Shown: positions 24,574 to 34,552 of the stretch, piece after piece
Position numbering within the stretch: the first letter of the stretch is position 1
How the letters are laid out: every line of letters begins with the position of its first letter
Assembly: GCF_025698545.1 (NCBI RefSeq)
Contig: NC_068571.1
Coordinates: 51,865,733 to 51,929,732, forward strand
DNA: 64,000 bases
Source: Gossypium raimondii
Lineage: Eukaryota > Streptophyta > Magnoliopsida > Malvales > Malvaceae
Direction: 5' to 3'
Position numbers and translations under genes: made by a program
The notes under the pieces: generated by a model
The model's input: the letters and a program-made list of their open reading frames with translations, nothing else
Told to the model about the DNA's origin: nothing
Database searches by the model: none

Positions 24574-24942
24574 AACTTTATTCACGATCCTTAAACTATG
24601 GTTGTTTTTTTTTTTATTTTGGTATTTTTTTTCTTCTCATTTTAATACTTAAGTTATCTTTTGGTTATAGATTTTAGTTCAAAATTGTAACGTGTTAAAG
24701 AAAAACTTTGTCCAATAAAATCATACCATCTGTCTTAATTTTCCCATGTGGTTTCCATGAAAAGAAAGAGCTTTTCTTTATAATTAAATGACATGGAAAA
24801 ATTCTGACAATAGCATAGTTTTATTGGACTAAAGTTTTTTCAACGAAAATAAAATTTAAATATCAAAATGCAATAAAAGAAAAGTTTAAGTACTAAAGTA
24901 ATAAAATAGGCATTTCTTAAGGGTCAAATAGTGAATAAAGCC
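24574..24942. mobile_element. Fold-back MITE (family M5)
   Basis: The left end AAACTTTATTCACGATCC and right end GGGTCAAATAGTGAATAAAGCC are inverted copies. Internal arms also pair ('CTTTGTCCAATAAAATCATA' on the left, 'ATAGTTTTATTGGACTAAAG' on the right). There is no coding capacity. Confidence 0.65.
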
Positions 24943-25384
24943 TAAAAGGAGAAATCGTGAAAACATGAAATCTATGGTATAGAGGGGGTGGGGGCCATTC
25001 AATTCAACGCAAACTCATGAGTTGTATACCAATTTGCATGTTAAAGGCATGCATATATATATATATATATCCTAATCACACACCTGAGAATTTTGATCCT
25101 AATTACAAATTTTCAATACATGAAGATAGCTCATAAAATTATTAATAAAAAAAGTTAGAATAGTACAATCCCTCTCTCACCCCAGAATAAAAAGGGTGCT
25201 CCATTTTTATATTTCACATTGAGGCCAAAATTATAGAGGCCTCTCAAATACCACGAGTGAATAAAAAGTTATGAATCACCTCATTTACTTTTTTAAAGAG
25301 AAATTTAATTTCAAACCCTGGTTCGAAGAAAAGAAGTATTCCTTGCTAATATGCCTCAAATGATCCATATTTTACGGTTAAACA

Positions 25385-25505
25385 TCGATGAACACATTAA
25401 ACTATCCATGTGGTCAAAGCCCTCATAGCCTAGGCACAACAACTAATTATTAGGAGTGCACTCTACCATTGAGTTAATAGCTTGTTGTCTAGGGTTTTGC
25501 TATGC
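25385..25505 (-). mobile_element. Possible SINE-like remnant
   Basis: On the minus strand it reads AACTCAATGGTAGAGTGCAC, close to a tRNA D-arm/box A. It is followed by a tail similar to the S2 head (TAGTTTAATGTGTTCATCGA). No convincing box B is seen, so this is weak. Confidence 0.3.
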
Positions 25506-25639
25506 CAAAAGCGAAAGAGGTCTCATCCTTCCCTTTCCTTTTCACATCCCTAAGTTGCGACAGGGAAGGACTTAGGGCATACATATGGAGATTTTATCAA
25601 CTTATTTTGACATATAGATATTTATGATTTTTTTTGTAT

Positions 25640-25905
25640 TTTTTAAGGGTTAAATCATTTTTTGGGGCCTTAAACTTTTCCTAAAATAGGGCTTGAACTT
25701 TATTTGGTCTAAGTTACGCCCTAAGCTTGGAATTATTCTTACATTGGGGGCTTAAACTTTTTTTTGTTCAAGTTAGAACTTGAACTTGATAATTGTTCTC
25801 ATATTGAGGCTTAAACTTTTTTTTTGTCCAAATTAGTCCTTAAAAACCCTAAAGTTCAAGTCCCAATATAGGAACAATTGCCTAAACTTTTTTTATCCAA
25901 GTTAA
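25640..25905. repeat. Degenerate tandem repeat, about 60-bp unit
   Basis: About four diverged units, each built as 'GGCTTAAACTTTTTTT', 'CAAGTTA', 'CTTGATAATTGTTCTCATATTG'. Unit starts are near 25680, 25748, 25808 and 25868. It looks like amplification of one arm of a MITE of the 'gene-for-fold-back' type seen elsewhere here. Confidence 0.55.
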
Positions 25906-26164
25906 TCCTGATAATTTGAATATATCTATAGACCTAGTTAGAAACAAATTTGAACCAACCCAAACATGAGTGGACTTACAAGATTAAAATCTAAAGAAAA
26001 CCCACACATATTTTATACAGGGCAAAATTAAAACTTAAAATATCGAAATTTTTAAGACTTCAATCCTATCCATAAACCTAAGCTTGGTTGACATAACTTT
26101 TTTTGTACTCTTCTTGCATTTGAGTAATAAAATACACCATGTTCAATGGAAACATTGTCGCTTT

Positions 26165-26168
<4 letters not shown>

Positions 26169-26196
<28 letters not shown>
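26169..26196. repeat. (AT)14 microsatellite
   Basis: A perfect dinucleotide run. Other TA runs are at 32890-32906, 32939-32960 and 41066-41091. Confidence 0.95.
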
Positions 26197-27565
26197 TGCT
26201 ATCATTTTCATGCGTGGCTCAAGAAATAAATTTGTTTGGAAGGGGGGGAGGGGCTAAAGCATTGCATTCAACTATTACAAGCATAGGTATCTTTCAGACA
26301 TTACTGTATTTTTACTCTCAATAGTATCGTTGTTATCACTACAATCCAAATATTCAAAACCATATTTAAACGACATCACATGTGATGTTCTCAAAGTCTA
26401 AAGTCCCACGTTCCCACCAAGCTATAACTATGGGTTCTACTCATCCTCTCAAAAAAAACAAAAAACCATATCTAGACTTGAGTAAAGGGACTAAAATGCA
26501 ATTTGTGATAAAGTATAAGGACTTTTTTACTGTACTGTTGCCTTATATTTTTGCTCCTTTTTATAATGCATTTTTGCTCATTTTTTTGTTTCAATTAAAA
26601 GGACTGAAATGAAATTCGAAGTATAATACAGGGGCTTCTATGGTGAACAAAATTTCAGGTCAAAAAGAAAAGAACAGCACGCAAGTAGCCATGCATGTGC
26701 AACAAGGAAAAAGAGGACCACCTCAACGTGGATAATGATAATGAACATATTGAATGCTCATGTTCTACATGTGTAGGACTAGAATAGAAGAAAATCAAAA
26801 TATGGCCAAAAAGATCTCTGTCAAAAGCAAGGGCGGAACCTTGTTGGAGTTAGAGGGGACCTTGACTCTTCAAATATTTGGAAAATATTCATTATGATGT
26901 TTAAAATTTTTAAAAATTTTAATTAAATCTCATGAAATTTTTAAAAAATTTAAGTAGGTCCTCCCAAACTTAGCATCTTTCATGGGTAGTCAAAAGCTTA
27001 ACATGAAATTTTGAAAATGTGCATGAGGGGGGAAAAAAGAGGAATAATGAGATTATTTTCCTTTTGATTCAATAATGAGTTAGTAGGATCCCAAGTTCAA
27101 TTTATTTTAATTTAGTTTATTTATGCAATTATTTTTAAAGATAATCCATCAAATAAGTTTGAAATTTGAATCCTTCTTTTTTCAATCTTAGAGAAGTAAT
27201 GATAATTTATTTTTTTTTACAATTTTAAGAGACAGGAAGGTCTAATTGCGGTTTTAACCCTTTGACTATACTACAACTTGAGATTCTATCTTTCTATTTT
27301 AATTGACATAATTTGGTGTAGTTATTTTTGGAAAGTTATTCATAGACCTAAATTGATAATGGTGTTAATTTCAACTTGGGTGTGGTTTGTGAATTTTTCT
27401 TCTTTTCTGAAAGCAAGCTTAAGCATTCAATTGACATTTAAATGTATTATTGGTTAAAAATGCTTGATTGAATTTTTATATGATACTGATTGTGTAGTCA
27501 AATAACAATAAAATAAATTTCACATCATATCAGTTTAGACCTAAAAAGATAAACTTATGTTATTT

Positions 27566-27825
27566 GTCAAATCACTCCAAAATAGATGGAAAAGTTAACA
27601 TGTATTCATTCTACTGACATAGCATGCACGTGGATGCTACATTAGTAATTAATTAATTTTTTTAAATATAAAAAATTAAAAAAAAACATAAAATATTTTT
27701 AATTTTTTAAAAATTAATTGCTGAGGTGGCATACACATGGACTTTCACGTGGATGCCATATCAACAAAATTAACAAATATTAACTTCTCTATCTGTTTTG
27801 GGGTGATTTGATAATCAATATAAAT
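27566..27825. mobile_element. Fold-back MITE (family M6)
   Basis: The left arm TCAAATCACTCCAAAATAGATGG is the reverse complement of the right arm (ATCTGTTTTGGGGTGATTTGA) with few changes. Inner arms carry 'GCATGCACGTGGATGC' and 'TTTCACGTGGATGCCATATC'. The homology may extend about 35 bp further out on each side. Confidence 0.65.
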
Positions 27826-28784
27826 TCAAAAGCTGAAAGAGGTGAAATTTTAAATGAAGGGCTAAAATGAATTTTTTTTATGAAATTAAAGGATTAAAAA
27901 AGTCATTTTCCTTTTATTGTTTCGTATGAATTTTGGTATAATCATTGGTTTGAAACAGATTGAATTATTGGAGCCCAAAAGAGTTGGAAATTTAGTCTTG
28001 GGGGATTAATGAAGCCTCCCATTAAATTGCTAATTTTTGAAAATTTCAAAAGAAAATGATTGCTTCAAGTTTTGAAAATGCTTTCAATTGCGTGGAGGAT
28101 TAAATTGCTAATTTTTTATGGTAAATGAATTAATTTAGTTTTTCTTTTTAAGTTACAAGTATGAATTACGAAGTTACACATTATTTATATAAGATAAAAC
28201 TCGAATCACATAATGAAAAGTTCTCAAAACCTTCTCTTGTCACTAAGTTAAAAATCATTGGCTAAACTAATTTACTCTTCAACTTATAATATAGTTTAAT
28301 GAAAAAATGGTATAACTTAGGGTTTATTAGCAAATTAACCTCTAAATTATACCCAATTTCCAGTTTGACACTTAAATTCTTTTGGGTTAAATTTGATACT
28401 TAAACTATCAATTTTGTCTTAATTTACCCAAAAACAATGCTAAGCGATACTAAGATAATATGTGTCACGATTTTATTGGACACCATACGCTCATACTAAA
28501 ATGATAGTTTTGTGAATTTTCAAGTAAAAAACTTGAAATTTAATTAAAGTTCATCTTAGCAAAAGAAATAAAGAAAAAAAGCCCATCACACCCTTCAATA
28601 CCAAATATAGCCCATGGACAAGGATTTAACAAATCTACATATCATTGGCCCAAGCCCATGGTTCCAAAGAGCCTAGTCACTGCTATTTGCCAACCATGGC
28701 AAGTTGTCATATGAACAGACCACAAACTTCGGCCTAATTATGATTTTCTTCATTGTATTATACTCAATTTAAAAATTTTGTTGG

Positions 28785-28955
28785 ATTGAGTTTTAGTTTG
28801 GTTGGCATGGGTATTGTTGTCAATGCAAGACGACATGGGTTCGAGTGCATTATTCTCTTATTATGGGTTGTGGAGGGGCTATAGATAGTTCTAAGTATAA
28901 AAAAGAACAAATATGATCAGAACCTATAATGAGATTATTCAAAAATAAAAAAAAA
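28785..28955 (+). mobile_element. tRNA-derived SINE-like element (family S1)
   Basis: The box-A-like TAGTTTGGTTGG and the box-B-like GGTTCGAGTGC are about 44 bp apart, the spacing of a tRNA promoter. The body includes GGGGCTATAGATAGTTCTA. This is the best of four copies; the others are 42937-43060 (+), 43441-43577 (-) and 59632-59765 (+). Confidence 0.65.
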
Positions 28956-29130
28956 TTGTTTTATACTTTAATTCAGTATAATTTAGTTAGTCCACATATA
29001 TAAATTTTTAAAAAACATAAAACCGAAATCCCAGATTTTCATATTTCAATTATAATTATTAAAATAGATATATGAGTTGAAAAGAAATTCCAAACTCAAT
29101 TTTATAATATAGGATGAAAACCATAACTTA

Positions 29131-29669
29131 ATAATAAATTCATTCTTCATTTAGTGATTAGAACTAAAGAATAAGTATTAATAATAGTAGGAGAAGAAGA
29201 CGTATGCCAATTAAAGTATAAAGATTAAATTTCTAATAAGTATAGTATATGGACAAAGATTTTGACCATTAATTCGTACCTTTTAATGATGTTAGTAATT
29301 TAGCCTAAGACATAACTTTAATTGTAATAAAAATACCCATGTCAAATTAAAGTATAGGGACTAAATGCCCGAATTTATTATAATACAAGTGCATACCATA
29401 ATTTGACCATGAACTCATTTTGGACTATGACATAGCACTAATAATAATAGGACCTATGCCAAATTAAAGTACATGAAATAAATCTCAAATTTGCGTGGAG
29501 TACAGAGACAATGACCATAAACTCGTACCTATCAACGGGGTTAATGATTTGGATCAAGGCATAACATTAATAATAGTAAAGAGAACTTGTACTAAGTTAT
29601 AGGGACTATATCCCCAAATTATGTATAGTAGGGGGGCAAAAACCTGAATTTTGACCATAAATTGTTACC
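29131..29669. repeat. Tandem array of a half M1 MITE, about four units
   Basis: Unit ends are marked by TTTTGACCATTAATTCGTACC (to 29280), ATTTGACCATGAACTC (about 29416), ATGACCATAAACTCGTACC (29528) and TTTTGACCATAAATTGTTACC (29669). Each unit of about 110-141 bp holds 'GGCATAACATTAATAATAGTA', 'CCAAATTAAAGTATAGGGACTAAAT' and a terminal 'AAAACCTGAATTTTGACC' segment. This is the 3' half of family M1 repeated head to tail and since diverged. Confidence 0.6.
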
Positions 29670-29884
29670 TAATATCATTGCTCTCACCGACATGTTGGTG
29701 AATAAACAAATTGAGAAGTGTGGGTGTTGTTCTAGTACCAAATTGTTTTAGGGTTTAATGATTAGGCAGAAATGGGACAACTCATTCATAAGATTTGGTT
29801 GGAGCATACTTTCCAAAAGCACATGACAGTACAAATAATATATAATCACTTGCATTGCACCTCCCAACCAAAATAAAAATTGAG

Positions 29885-30121
29885 GGTTAAAATATGCTTT
29901 TAGTCCCTGTACTTTAAACGTTGAAGTCCTCCTACGTTATTTGATTGAAAAATCTTAGTCCAATCATTAAAATCACAAGTATTTTCTGTCATTTTTGCTA
30001 ACTTGGAATTTTGATTAGACTGTACAGAAACTACCAATGATGATACTTTTAACTTTTAAAAGTACAAAGGACTGAACCTCAAATTCTATACAAGTACAGG
30101 AACTAACAGCATATTTTAACC
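29885..30121. mobile_element. Mutator-like MITE (family M7)
   Basis: The left end GGTTAAAATATGCTTTTAG and right end CTAACAGCATATTTTAACC are inverted copies. The 9-bp flanks AAAATTGAG and AAAACTGAG match at 8 positions, indicating a 9-bp target duplication. At 237 bp it has no coding capacity. It lies about 540 bp beyond the stop codon of the SAUR70-like gene. Confidence 0.78.
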
Positions 30122-30659
30122 AAAACTGAGTATTTTTCATCCAACTACACTATAATACCATGTGCTAAAGGTTCCTAATATTCAATTCAACTGAACAGCA
30201 AACCAACAAAACGACGATCGGAATGTGGTTTATCTCATTCGAGACAAGACTCGAAACTGATGAACGAAGGGAGGTGATCTAACAGGGTAATTGACTCGAC
30301 TATGCGAATTACAAGCCTAAAACCGGGTACTAAATCCGTAAAAGCTTAACCATCTTGCGATTCGACATTGGATTTCCTACTCGGGGACTGATTCGTTATG
30401 GTTTTATGAACAATAAAAGTGTTCCATTACCAATCAAACATTATATGGCAATCACATTCGAGTAAAGGACACAAAGGTTTCACCATTTGCCCCCCTCTCA
30501 TTACATTCATTCCATAAAACCTGAATTTTTCTGTCTAAAAAGCTTCCTACTGATTGCAAATTAACAAGAACAGAAGAAGAAAAGGAAAAGTTTTGCATAC
30601 AAAAGAGATCTTGCTTTAACCTCGAAGTTCTTGGCACGATTACTCGTTCGGCCTGATGT

Positions 30660-31209
30660 TCAATGAATCTCCACCTGCAAATGAAAACATATAGGAACTT
30701 CATATTGGGGCACAGTTTATGAACAATAAATCATTTGAGGCAGGCATTACCTCTTCGGAAATTGAGTTATCAACTATAGGGTAACCTTTAGGATGGTTCT
30801 CTATACACTGCAAGAGATACTTGAAGATCTCGATCTCACACGGGAGAGTAAGGCCGCCATTATGATCGTACCCGAATTCATCCTTCGCTTTTTCCAACAA
30901 AACCTTAAAGACGGGATGAGTCAGGTACGTCGTGGGGATGATAAACCTCCGAAGCTCTGGCCCAACATAAACTGCCAAGTACCCTTTTGGAACATCAGGA
31001 GGCGGTTCAGGACTAGGGCAGCTTTCCTCATCGGAATCGCATGCCATAACATTCGTTAACCTTCGGTTAATCACTAGCCGGTTTTCTTCCGGATGCAGGG
31101 CGTTTGGCCTCGAGCCTAATGTCACAGTTTGCCACTTATGAAGGATTTCTTTTAGTTTAACAATTTGCCGGATTTTGGTCAACTTGCTACCACCATGATC
31201 ATTCATCAT
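30660..31209 (-). CDS. SAUR family protein, SAUR70-like, with one intron
   Basis: This is a SAUR growth regulator of the subgroup with the N-terminus KLTKIRQIVKLKEILHKWQ. An SDEESCPSPEPPPDVPKGYL linker precedes the core LAVYVGPELRRFIIPTTYL. The protein ends near IENHPKGYPIVDNSISEE. I prefer two exons on the minus strand, 31209-30751 and 30674-30660, with a 76-bp GT-AG intron (donor GAG|GTAATG, acceptor TTTGCAG|GTGGAG). They give 157 aa ending VEIH. Without splicing the frame runs to 30700 (169 aa). The start MMNDHGG has a second Met at residue 2. It is convergent with the preceding SAUR76-like gene and syntenic with Arabidopsis. A donor-like CAG|GTATTA on the minus strand near 31685 hints at an intron in the 5' UTR. 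Confidence 0.88.
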
Positions 31210-32030
31210 TAAAACTTGACACCACAGCAGTGAAAAATGAAATCCAGGATTGGAATTTTGTAGCGTTTTTTGGGTATTGCACTACATCATGTTCATACAT
31301 TAATAAACATCCGAATTAGTACATTACAAAACATAAACCGAACCAATCTAAACCAGAATAACAAAACAGACGTTAGATCTGCAGAAGAACTAAGGCTAGC
31401 CTAATTTTCAATAACCTAATCATGATCATCCTCCAACAATGAAAAATCAATGTAAATTGAACCCTTTTTAAAAAGTGTAATCCAAATTCTGATATTTCTG
31501 ACCAACAATTCAATTGAAACCTTAAACCATGCTAAGAAAAAAAAACCATTATCGACAAAACAACAAGACAAAACTGTCCCTTTCAATAAATTCTTCTTCT
31601 TTTTCCTTGTCATATCAACCTGACCCAGATTTTATTACTCAAAAAAAGTCAAATAGGAAGCAAAAAATACAAACTTTATTAATACCTGAATACGGGGGAG
31701 GAATTAGCAAAGAACCCAATGAAGAAAAGCCATTGCAGAGGAGGAAAAGAAGAGGCTTTATGAGAATGGTTAAGCAAAAACTCTCCAATTAGAGAAATTG
31801 AAAGAATAAAAAGGAAAATTTAAAAAAAGATTAGAACATAAATATTGGGTTTTTTAAAATTGAAAATAAATAATGGTTAGGAAAATCAAAGTTGGGGTTG
31901 TTTTAAATTTGGAGGATTATTAATAAAAGTTGATGACTCAATGGCTAAAGCGAGTGTATCGGAGATTGGAGTTATCCGGCTTTTGTGCTTACTTTTTCGG
32001 TTCTTATACAGATTTGTGCTAACAAAGGCT
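31210..32030. other. 5' region of the SAUR70-like gene
   Basis: This is the probable leader and promoter of the minus-strand SAUR70-like gene. The pyrimidine-rich stretch on the minus strand (31600-31790) and a donor-like site near 31685 suggest a 5' UTR exon with an intron reaching towards 31210. No TATA box was fixed with confidence. Confidence 0.4.
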
Positions 32031-32813
32031 AAGATGGATACTCAATTTGAGTTAGATCAAAATTCTATTTTTAAGTTTGAGCTCGGTTAGAGACATGATT
32101 GAGTTGTTCAAGTTCGAGCTTAAGTTCAATTAAGTTTACTTATCAATTTTCATACTCAAACTCAAGAGTGAATCCAAATTTTTTTTAGTAGAAGTTGAAT
32201 TTTAATTATAATTTTGTCATGGAGCAAAATATAAATTTGTTATGTATTAATTTATAATTTTATCATTTTTGAAGAGATTAAATAGATTTTTTTTTCCATT
32301 TTTAGAGGGCTAAAGTGTAATTTTTATTATATATTAATTTATAATTTACATATAAGAGGATTGAATTGAATATTTTTCATTTTGGAGCTAAAGTGCAATG
32401 TCCCTATATATTAAATTATAGTTTCGGGATTGAATTGAAATTTTTTTATTTTTTTGGGGGGTGGGGCAAGGCCCTGCCCGCCTCCCTTAGATTAACCTCT
32501 GCTCAAGCTTGCATTTGAGCTCAATTAAGCTCATACGTATTCAAGTTCAAACCCGACTCGATAATTAAGCTTAAGGTTTATAACATATATTAAAGGAAAT
32601 AATGTAATGTAATAATATAAAACTATTTAAAATAAAAAATTTGATAAGGCTCGCAAGCCGATAAAACGAGTATTACTAAGTTTGAATTCGGCTTGACTGA
32701 TAGCACAAACTTTAACTATATTCAATAGTTACCAAATTAAATTTGAGTTATTTTTAGTTGAACTCGAACAACTTATCAATACCAATATCGTATTTGCACC
32801 CCTAATCTTTTAG
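32030..32813. mobile_element. Nested repeats: 'GAGCTCGAGTT'-type MITE interrupted by another repeat
   Basis: The outer parts (32030-32175 and about 32505-32813) are rich in 'TTGAGCTCAATTAAGCTC' / 'GTTCGAGCTTAAGTTC' sequence and look like two halves of one element. The inserted middle (about 32180-32505) consists of 'AATTTATAATTTTATCATTT' sub-repeats. It ends in a GC-rich GGGGCAAGGCCCTGCCC, the same repeat type as inside SUS intron 2. Confidence 0.5.
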
Positions 32814-34044
32814 GTTTGATTCCCACTTTAGCATCATGATTGATTTACTCTCAAGTTTATCGCCGCTTAAATCACATTATGTGATACTTCATATATATAT
32901 ATATATTATGTTATTAGTTTATATTATATTTAATTCTCATATATATATATATATATATATAGGGTTTGAAAAGGATCGGATTCGTTAATCATATATTTAA
33001 TTATGGACTTCATCTTTTTATTTTACGAAAAATTAAAATATTAATTTATTTATTATAATTTATCATCTAAATAAATATAAAATATTTTAGTTATTATGAA
33101 ATTAAATTATAAATTTCAATATAATGTAATTTTCAATTAATATATACAATTCTTTTTGAAGTTTTAAGTATAAATACATTGCAAATATAAAAAACAATAC
33201 ATACAAATAACTATAAACAGTTATATCAGGTGCGATAAGGTCTATAGCCAGAACATATTTAGACCTAGACCAGAATAAAACTACTCAGGACTTAAATATG
33301 GTGGGACATAAATCACAATAAATATGGGATAACTCATACATGGTTATCAATAATGGTAATATTATATTATTTGATGATATATTATTATTAGAGAAATTTA
33401 GTTCTCTCAATTTCAAAAGTGAACAACAAAAAACAATGGTAATAGTTTTCGTCAATGGTAAAGTAACAAATTTAGCCCTTAAAGTTTACATATTCTGTCA
33501 ATCAACATTTATACATTCTGTCAAATTGATCTTGATTTAACAAATTTAGGTCACAACATTTATACATTCTGTCGATATTTACACGTAATATATAAATATC
33601 AAGATCTAAACTTGTTATTATACGAATCAAAATTATGTACAATTGAAAGAGAACAGTCGTTGTGATTGATTACGGTTAGTTGCTCACTTTTGAAATTGCC
33701 GTAGATTAAATTGCTCCACTTTTTAAAGAGAACAATTTACCCGACATCAAAATTAAAAAAGACTGGAGATGTGTTTTTACCGTAAATACAAACCTTATAA
33801 ATTTTATTTTGATTAATGTAACAAAAGGGGACCACCTTAATAACTCTTGCTTTGTTGTAGTTTTTTCTCTTTATATACCAACCGATACTAATTAGGACTT
33901 ATGATGGTTCGGTTCATAATATACTTATAATGATAAAAATAAAAATAATAAATTTATTCAAAATATTCAATGAATAATACATTCGAGATTTAGCTAGCTA
34001 CTTTCATTAGTAACATGTTTTGTCTGTAGACAGATGACCATAAA

Positions 34045-34117
34045 GGGGATGTAGCTCAAATGGTAGAGCGCTCGCTTTGCATGCGAGAGGCACGGGGTTC
34101 GATCCCCCGCATCTCCA
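34045..34117 (+). tRNA. tRNA-Ala (anticodon UGC)
   Basis: The 73-nt cloverleaf starts GGGGATG and pairs with CATCTCC plus discriminator A. The D arm holds TAGCTCAAATGGTAGAGC. The anticodon stem CTCGC/GCGAG encloses the loop TTTGCAT (TGC). The T arm is GGGGTTCGATCCCCC. There is no intron. It is an intact nuclear-type gene. The first T run is about 15 bp downstream. Confidence 0.96.
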
Positions 34118-34139
34118 TGTCATCTTATATTTTGATTCT

Positions 34140-34552
34140 ACTTTAAATTTTGGTCAAATTTTTTTATTAGACCCTATACTTTGCCCAAATTATGGATTTG
34201 GCACCTATACTTTAATTTGACCAATTTTAATCATTTTACTTTTTTGAATTGGTCAATTTTAGTCCTGACTAAACGGTAGTAGCTAAATCCATGATTTTAG
34301 TAGCGTTTTCAAATTTTGAATTTTTATCTTAATAAAAGCGATAGTTGTTAAATCTATTAACTAGATTTTTGTAGTAATATGTAAAAATAGTAAGTTAATA
34401 TATGTCATTACACATTTGATAATATGGTCAAGACTAAAATTTTAAAATTCTGAAAGCACATGGACTGAAAATCACCAAATTTAAAATATAAGGATTAATC
34501 CACAATTTTACATAGTGCATGTACTAAAAATAGAATTTAACCATAAATTTTG
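34140..34552. mobile_element. MITE (family M1) next to tRNA-Ala
   Basis: The ends are inverted: left TTTTGGTCAAATTTTTTTATTAG and CCCAAATTATGGATTTGGC; right CCACAATTTTACATAG followed by ACTAAAAATAGAATTTAACC. It begins about 22 bp after the tRNA gene, close to its termination region. Confidence 0.55.

Noticed and set aside
30452-30703. Minus-strand frame downstream of the SAUR70-like gene as a separate gene
   Set aside because: It lies in the intron and 3' UTR of that gene and has no family features.
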